Shown here: positions 60,194-64,000 of the stretch, piece by piece | Layout of the letters: each line of letters opens with the position of its first letter | Position numbering within the stretch: the first letter of the stretch is position 1 | DNA from: Tetrastigma voinierianum | Taxonomy: Eukaryota > Streptophyta > Magnoliopsida > Vitales > Vitaceae | NCBI GenBank assembly: GCA_016808115.1 | Contig: JAEQBH010007392.1 | Coordinates: forward strand, 1 to 64,000 | Length of the DNA stretch: 64,000 bases | Direction of reading: 5' to 3' | Notes under the pieces: model-generated | The model's database searches: none | What the model was told of the DNA's origin: nothing | What the model saw: only the letters and a program-made list of their open reading frames with translations | Position numbers and translations under genes: made by a program

Positions 60194-60355
60194 ACTTAAA
60201 TTATTACTTTTTTTTAATACACTCTAATTTCAAGATAGTAAATTGTTCCCACTGCGACTCGAACCTGAGGCCTCCCTCTTTATGCCCTTTGCTTATTTTA
60301 AGAGGTAACGCTCCACCACTAGAGATAGGCGTAATGGGCACTTAAACTATTACTT
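60194..60355 (-). mobile_element. tRNA-derived SINE with 16-bp target duplications
   Basis: Element body about 60339-60210 on minus. B box GGTTCGAGTC at 60265-60256 and an A-box-like TAGTGGTGGAGCG near 60322-60310 are spaced as in tRNA-derived SINEs. The 3' end is an A-rich tail (T run at 60208-60215 on plus). Flanks ACTTAAATTATTACTT (60194-60209) and ACTTAAACTATTACTT (60340-60355) differ at one base. Transcription would be by RNA polymerase III from the internal promoter. Confidence 0.8.
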
Positions 60356-60488
60356 AATGAGAGCACACTTCTTTAATTAACTTGTTGGTCTTACACCCTT
60401 TTAAATCAAAATTTTCTTTGATTTGATTAGGGAGGCATGCTCCTCGTCCGTAAGAGGAAGCAACTTTTTATTGAAATATTTTTCCAAC

Positions 60489-60836
60489 CAGGGTGGTATC
60501 TACGTGTTATAATGGGGTTTCAACTAACACCAAAAAAACCTTTATAAGTCTTTTTTTTCCCTTTAAAACAATTTTATTAGCTGCAACCCCAAATCTCAAT
60601 AGATGTCAATATGTAGGAGCCCACTTTAGACCTTATAAATTTTCATCTTCCAAAAAGTAACAACTGACAGATTCAGAGAATAAAAAATGTTTTTAGCTAC
60701 TAAATTTTTTAAAATTTTTATGATTTGTCAAATGACAAATGTGATCACTTATGAGTTATGCAATTTTTTTTCTTGTATACTATTAATATATTATAATGCT
60801 AACACCCCCAAATATAAAATTCTGGATCCGTCCCTA
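60489..60836. mobile_element. hAT-like MITE (348 bp)
   Basis: Left end CAGGGTGGTATCTACGTG and right end (reverse complement) TAGGGACGGATCCAGAAT resemble the CAGGGGCGGA-type ends of plant hAT-like MITEs. Flanks TTTCCAAC (60481-60488) and TTTTCAAC (60837-60844) form an 8-bp target duplication with one mismatch. No coding capacity. Confidence 0.6.
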
Positions 60837-60844
60837 TTTTCAAC

Positions 60845-61430
60845 TACATATAGTTTCTAACTTATGAAAGTTAAAATTTTAGGAAATAAAGAAATTAGGT
60901 GGGCAAAATAATATTTTCAAAAGTTTTAAAATTGATGATGATAAGGTGATAAAAGTATTTTGATAACTCAATTTTTAATTGATATTTAAATATCACATCT
61001 CACATCTAATTCAAGAGAAAGTTTGAGACACTATAATATATGAGATCCTCTTGATTATGTAAACATTTTGAAATTATGAGCTTTTTTTTTTGGCTTAAAA
61101 TAGATAATATTTACATGGTTAGGTATAAATTATTAATGTAAATAATAGCAAATTTCTTCTATATTATGTAACAATTATTATTTATAAAAGTAAAAAAAAT
61201 GTAACTAAAATAACCACTAAGTATTCATTTAAACACATTTCTCATTTTATATATATTATTAAAAATAAACAATACTAATATAACTCCCACATTTTTAAAA
61301 ATAAATAAATTTTAAATCTTTAAGTAGTAAAAATTTTGCAATACTTTCTAGAAGATAGTTTTTAAAAGTGATTACTGTTAAGACTAGATTTACATTTTAC
61401 CAAGATGTAACCAATATGACAATATCATTT
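60845..61430. other. Unassigned AT-rich interval
   Basis: Very AT-rich. No ORF, terminal repeat or RNA gene recognised. May include outer parts of the copia element that follows. Confidence 0.4.
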
Positions 61431-61998
61431 TCAATTTCCAAAAACAAAACAAAATAAATGTATTTGTTGAGAAAATATTATAAAATGCAAATTCAAGAGA
61501 AATATATTTTCCTCTTGTATATTTAAGATAAACAACCGAAAGAGGAAAAGCAGATATGATAGAGAAAAATAAGGAAGAACTTCTTTTCTTCGTCTAGATC
61601 TCGTGGATGCCAATATAAAATGAGTGGAGAGCCTTTTATAGGCTTCCAAATGGCCTTCCATTTAGTCACTCTTTAATGTGAGTAATGGAGGTACATGCAC
61701 ATAACTCTCAATGAATGAATCCCAACACGCCATTCACTACCCATAAAGCTTGCATTTATACGCCTCCTTTGAATGACCACCATAAAGACACTCATTAAAC
61801 TTCATAAGAAAAAACCCCAATAGGACAAAACCTAGGGAAGGAAAAAGAGTACAATATTTATATGATGTCAGATTGTCTAGTATGTTAGTACTACCATTAA
61901 AAACCTGTTAATAAAAAAACCCAATGGGACAAAACCCGATTTTAAGGGGGAAAAGAGTGTGTACACTCAAGATTCACATAAGCATGCTCCTCACGCCG
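61431..61998 (-). repeat. Probable copia 3' LTR/downstream region with TATA box
   Basis: On minus, CCTATAAAAGG (61643-61633) sits in a region with AAGAGTGACTAAATGGAAGG upstream, like a retrotransposon U3 promoter. Two related blocks (61805-61850 and 61915-61960) contain CCAATGGGACAAAACC and GGGGAAAAGAGT, as found downstream of RNase H in some copia elements. Precise LTR ends were not found. Confidence 0.45.
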
Positions 61999-62448
61999 AT
62001 ATCTTAGGTTGGCGCATTCTAATCTTGGCGTATTAGCTTCGAATGTCGAGACTAGCAATGACTTTGTGAACAAGTATGCTAGATTATCACTTAAGCATAT
62101 TTGTTGAACATCAATTTCACCACTCTTCTAGAGTTCATGTGTATAAAAACTTTGGAGAAATGTGTTTAGTTATATCTCCCTTGATATAACCTCCTTTGAT
62201 CTATGCAATGCATGCAACATTATCTTCAACAATGTCATTTGATTGCCTTTATGTATGGGAGTCTGTATGGATTCTCGATATGTTGAATTATCGATCTTAG
62301 CCATATGCATTCACTACTTGCTTCATGAATTGTTATAATCTCTTAATGATTCGATGATGTAGCCACCATTGTTTTCTTAAAGGATCTCCATGAGATAACA
62401 ATTCCATTACAATTAAACACATACCCTATTTGTGATTTGGCCTTATGT
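61999..62448 (-). pseudogene. pol: Copia RNase H and C-terminus remnant
   Basis: On minus from 62448: HKAKSQIGYVFNCNG, VISWRSFKKTMVATSSNH, EIITIHEASSECIWLRSI, then frameshifts, KGGYIKGDI-like and FFTHELQKSGEIDVQQI-like segments, and NLAYLFTKSL. This is a well-conserved copia RNase H and tail with a premature stop. The 5' part stops exactly at 62449, where a CACTA-like end begins. Confidence 0.8.
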
Positions 62449-62480
62449 CACTACTACAAAATAGACATTTGTTAACATAT
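62449..62480 (+). mobile_element. Possible CACTA-type terminal inverted repeat
   Basis: CACTACTACAAAATAGAC begins exactly where copia RNase H similarity ends. CACTACNANAAAA is the usual end of plant CACTA (EnSpm) elements and their MITEs. The matching end TTTTGTAGTAGTG was not found before 64000, so only one end is seen. Confidence 0.4.
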
Positions 62481-62682
62481 AAATTATTGACTTAATTCAT
62501 ATCCGCTTATTATAGGTCATTAATTTAAGAAATCTTAACTTATATGGATCTTTTAAAGTTACCTTAACAGATGATAAATTCAAAGAAAAGCACAATTCTC
62601 AAGAGAATCTTAGCTTAACTTAGAATTTATAGGTCAAGGTTGATCTTAATACACACATTAATAATCATATTAATATTAATAT

Positions 62683-62695
62683 TACATTATTATTA

Positions 62696-62735
<40 letters not shown>

Positions 62736-62760
62736 GGTTAGTGTTATTATTATTATTAAG
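62683..62760. repeat. TTA trinucleotide microsatellite
   Basis: (ATT)n run of about 50 bp, interrupted by GGTTAGTG and resuming. Confidence 0.95.
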
Positions 62761-62904
62761 GTTATTACAATTTTTTGGTTTGGGTAGTCTCTTATCATTC
62801 AATAAATCCTTAAAAATCGATATATGAGAAAGATGCCATTTTATCCCCGTTTCGCTCTCAATATCTCATTCTTCCGGCTTTCATTCTTTGCGGTACTATC
62901 AAAA

Positions 62905-63058
62905 GTGAGGAGTCTATCATTGGTAGCTTTGATATCAAGCTCATCGACCGATTTCTACATCGGGAGCTTCATTAGCTTGGTGTCCAAGAGCAAGATAAGA
63001 TATGAAAGTGTTATCTACAACATCAACACAGTGGAGTCCAACATCAAATTGCGAAAAG
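62905..63058 (+). pseudogene. LSM14/DCP5-like first exon (5' end, partial; start codon apparently lost)
   Basis: The plus frame open at 62824-63078 contains SSSSTDFYIGSFISLVSKSK and IRYESVIYNINTVESNIKLR (62938-63054), closely resembling the N-terminal LSM14 domain of plant DCP5 (usual form YIGSLISLTSKSEIRYEG). DCP5/LSM14 proteins act in mRNA decapping and P-body formation in the cytoplasm. The similarity ends at AAAAG|GTATTG, a good donor site at 63058/63059 in the right phase. Upstream, the frame reads LVALISSSS; the position expected to be the start Met is TTG (62920), and the in-frame ATG at 62824 would add 32 residues unlike the family. Several otherwise conserved residues differ. No exon 2 was found before the LTR at 63699. 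It is either a decayed copy or a gene whose remaining exons lie beyond the window. Confidence 0.65.
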
Positions 63059-63698
63059 GTATTGTCTTTGTTTCATAGGGCTTTGGTAACTTTGTTGTTG
63101 TTTTCTTTGATTTTGGTGATTTCTCGCTACGTTTTCTTTCCACTTCTCTAATTGGTGAATTAGGTGGGAAAAAAAAAGTTTCACGATTGTTGTTTCGTCT
63201 CTGTCTTGATTTTGTGGGCTTTATCGTTTCGACGCTCTTACCAATTTGAGTGTTCTTTGTCGCTTAGTCAGTTTTCAAGAAATTTATGAGATTTATGTTA
63301 TCGATTCTGATGGATGAGTTAGTATCGCGAAATGATGGCTTACATTTCCAAGTGTCTTTTGTTAGTCTTATTTTCTAGAAGTTATGTATTATCTCAAGCC
63401 AAATTTCTTCAGATTGAAAATTAGGGGGATTTCTAGTGATTAACATATGATAGCAACTTGAATTCTCTTACTTGTTAAAATTGTTTTGTCACTTTCTGGC
63501 ATTGGTTTACACTATGGATGGATCCAACTTTGTGGGTTGCAGTAAACCTTTCCCTTTCCTCACTTCCCCCTCTGTAATGTTTAAATGGGCAAGAATATGT
63601 ATAGACTATGTAGCAGAGTTGGACTTATGGTTCACCCTATTGACTATGGTTTGAATGCTTCGCTGAGCTCATAGCTTGTTTCCTGTGTCGAGATCCTT
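63059..63698 (+). other. Intron-like sequence after the LSM14-like exon
   Basis: T-rich, starting with GTATTG. Contains no recognisable second exon (expected VRSFGTEGR motif). The ORF at 63472-63654 has no family resemblance. Confidence 0.45.
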
Positions 63699-64000
63699 TG
63701 TAACACCGTCCCGAGAGAGTGTACAAGACATGATACCGTAGGTGTATAAGAGCACTAAGTGTCAAGCATAGTAGTATTTTTGAGACTAAAGTAGGAAATG
63801 ATAAATTATGGAACCCTAATTTTGGTGCTAGTACAAGGGTACAATTCTGTCATTTAGCAAAAAGATTATGAAAAGCAAAAATCAAATTAGAGATGGGCCT
63901 CAATAGCCACATAAGTTACAATTACAATATTAAAAGCTCGAGGTGCAAACTTCGAGAGATGCTGACTAACTATAATTAAGTCAAAATGGGTTTGTAAAGG
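63699..64000 (+). mobile_element. Start of a Tekay-type LTR running off the window
   Basis: TGTAACACCGTCCCGAGAG at 63699 matches the TGTAACACCC-type LTR heads at 7818 and 23954. The following sequence (CTAATTTTGGTGC, AATTCTGTCATTTAGC) has the composition of the first 300 bp of these LTRs. The rest lies outside the window. Confidence 0.55.

Larger units (their letters stand above)
55935..60339 (-). repeat. Composite segment, copy 2 (paralogue of 41377-45900)
   Basis: Collinear with copy 1 from the Gag region to the SINE. Here the SINE is complete and flanked by target duplications. The lower end is not a true end: the same Tat-type element continues at 53420-52370 beyond the LTR insertion. 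Confidence 0.8.

Noticed and set aside
60240..60330. Functional tRNA gene
   Set aside because: A and B boxes are present but the body does not fold as a full cloverleaf by eye; it has an A-rich tail and target duplications, so it is a SINE.
61431..61661. 76-residue minus ORF next to a TATA box
   Set aside because: It lies in the U3/R-like part of a copia LTR; there is no domain and the promoter belongs to the LTR.
63472..63654. Second exon of the LSM14-like gene
   Set aside because: No VRSFGTEGR-like motif and no acceptor-site context giving the right phase; treated as intron-like sequence.

Overview
This window is plant nuclear DNA, almost entirely decayed and nested transposable elements. 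The evidence is Ty3/gypsy and Ty1/copia coding remnants of plant-specific lineages (chromodomain Tekay/Del type, Athila, Tat/Ogre type, copia), primer-binding sites matching plant initiator tRNA-Met, a tRNA-derived SINE, hAT-like elements, and one exon resembling the plant LSM14/DCP5 family. A flowering plant, probably a eudicot, fits best; I cannot name a species. No intact protein-coding gene was found. Nearly every element ORF carries stops and frameshifts, so the insertions look old (or the assembly is indel-rich).

Layout. 1-2175: first copy of a repeat family carrying clustered TGTCGCGACA palindromes. 2176-7697: a minus-strand Tekay-like LTR (3338-7503) with its PBS, split by a second TCGCGA-rich copy (3846-5740). 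7818-16262: a degraded plus-strand Tekay-like element with both LTRs. 16600-17470: a copia fragment abutting a minus-strand Tekay-like element (17475-23954) that lost its 3' end. 23955-27244: a coiled-coil ORF fragment and a GC-rich array of about 65-bp units, split by a 989-bp hAT-like TIR element. 27245-28760: an LTR-like block. 29850-41376: a minus-strand Athila-like element keeping gag, protease and env-like remnants but no visible RT or integrase; its 5' LTR is interrupted by a solo copia LTR.

41377-45900 and 55935-60339 are two diverged copies of one composite segment (Tat-type gag start, leader, a solo LTR, SINE tail), both on minus. Between them lie a plus-strand Tekay-like LTR interrupted by a copia 3' end (45900-50440), the third TCGCGA-rich copy (50443-52155), and the gag/protease continuation of the second Tat copy (52370-53420), cut off from it by a Tekay-type LTR (53500-55934). 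60194-62448 holds a SINE with 16-bp target duplications, a hAT-like MITE and a copia RNase H remnant. 62905-63058 is the only host-gene candidate, an LSM14-domain first exon with a donor site but no ATG at the expected start; another LTR begins at 63699.

There is no operon or pathway. The elements relate by nesting, which gives a relative order: some Tekay-like LTRs predate the TCGCGA-rich, copia and solo-LTR insertions; the GC-rich array predates its hAT-like insert; the SINE and solo LTR predate the segment duplication. The most interesting signals are the TCGCGA palindrome arrays, a hairpin shared by several LTRs, the duplicated composite segment, and the LSM14 exon.
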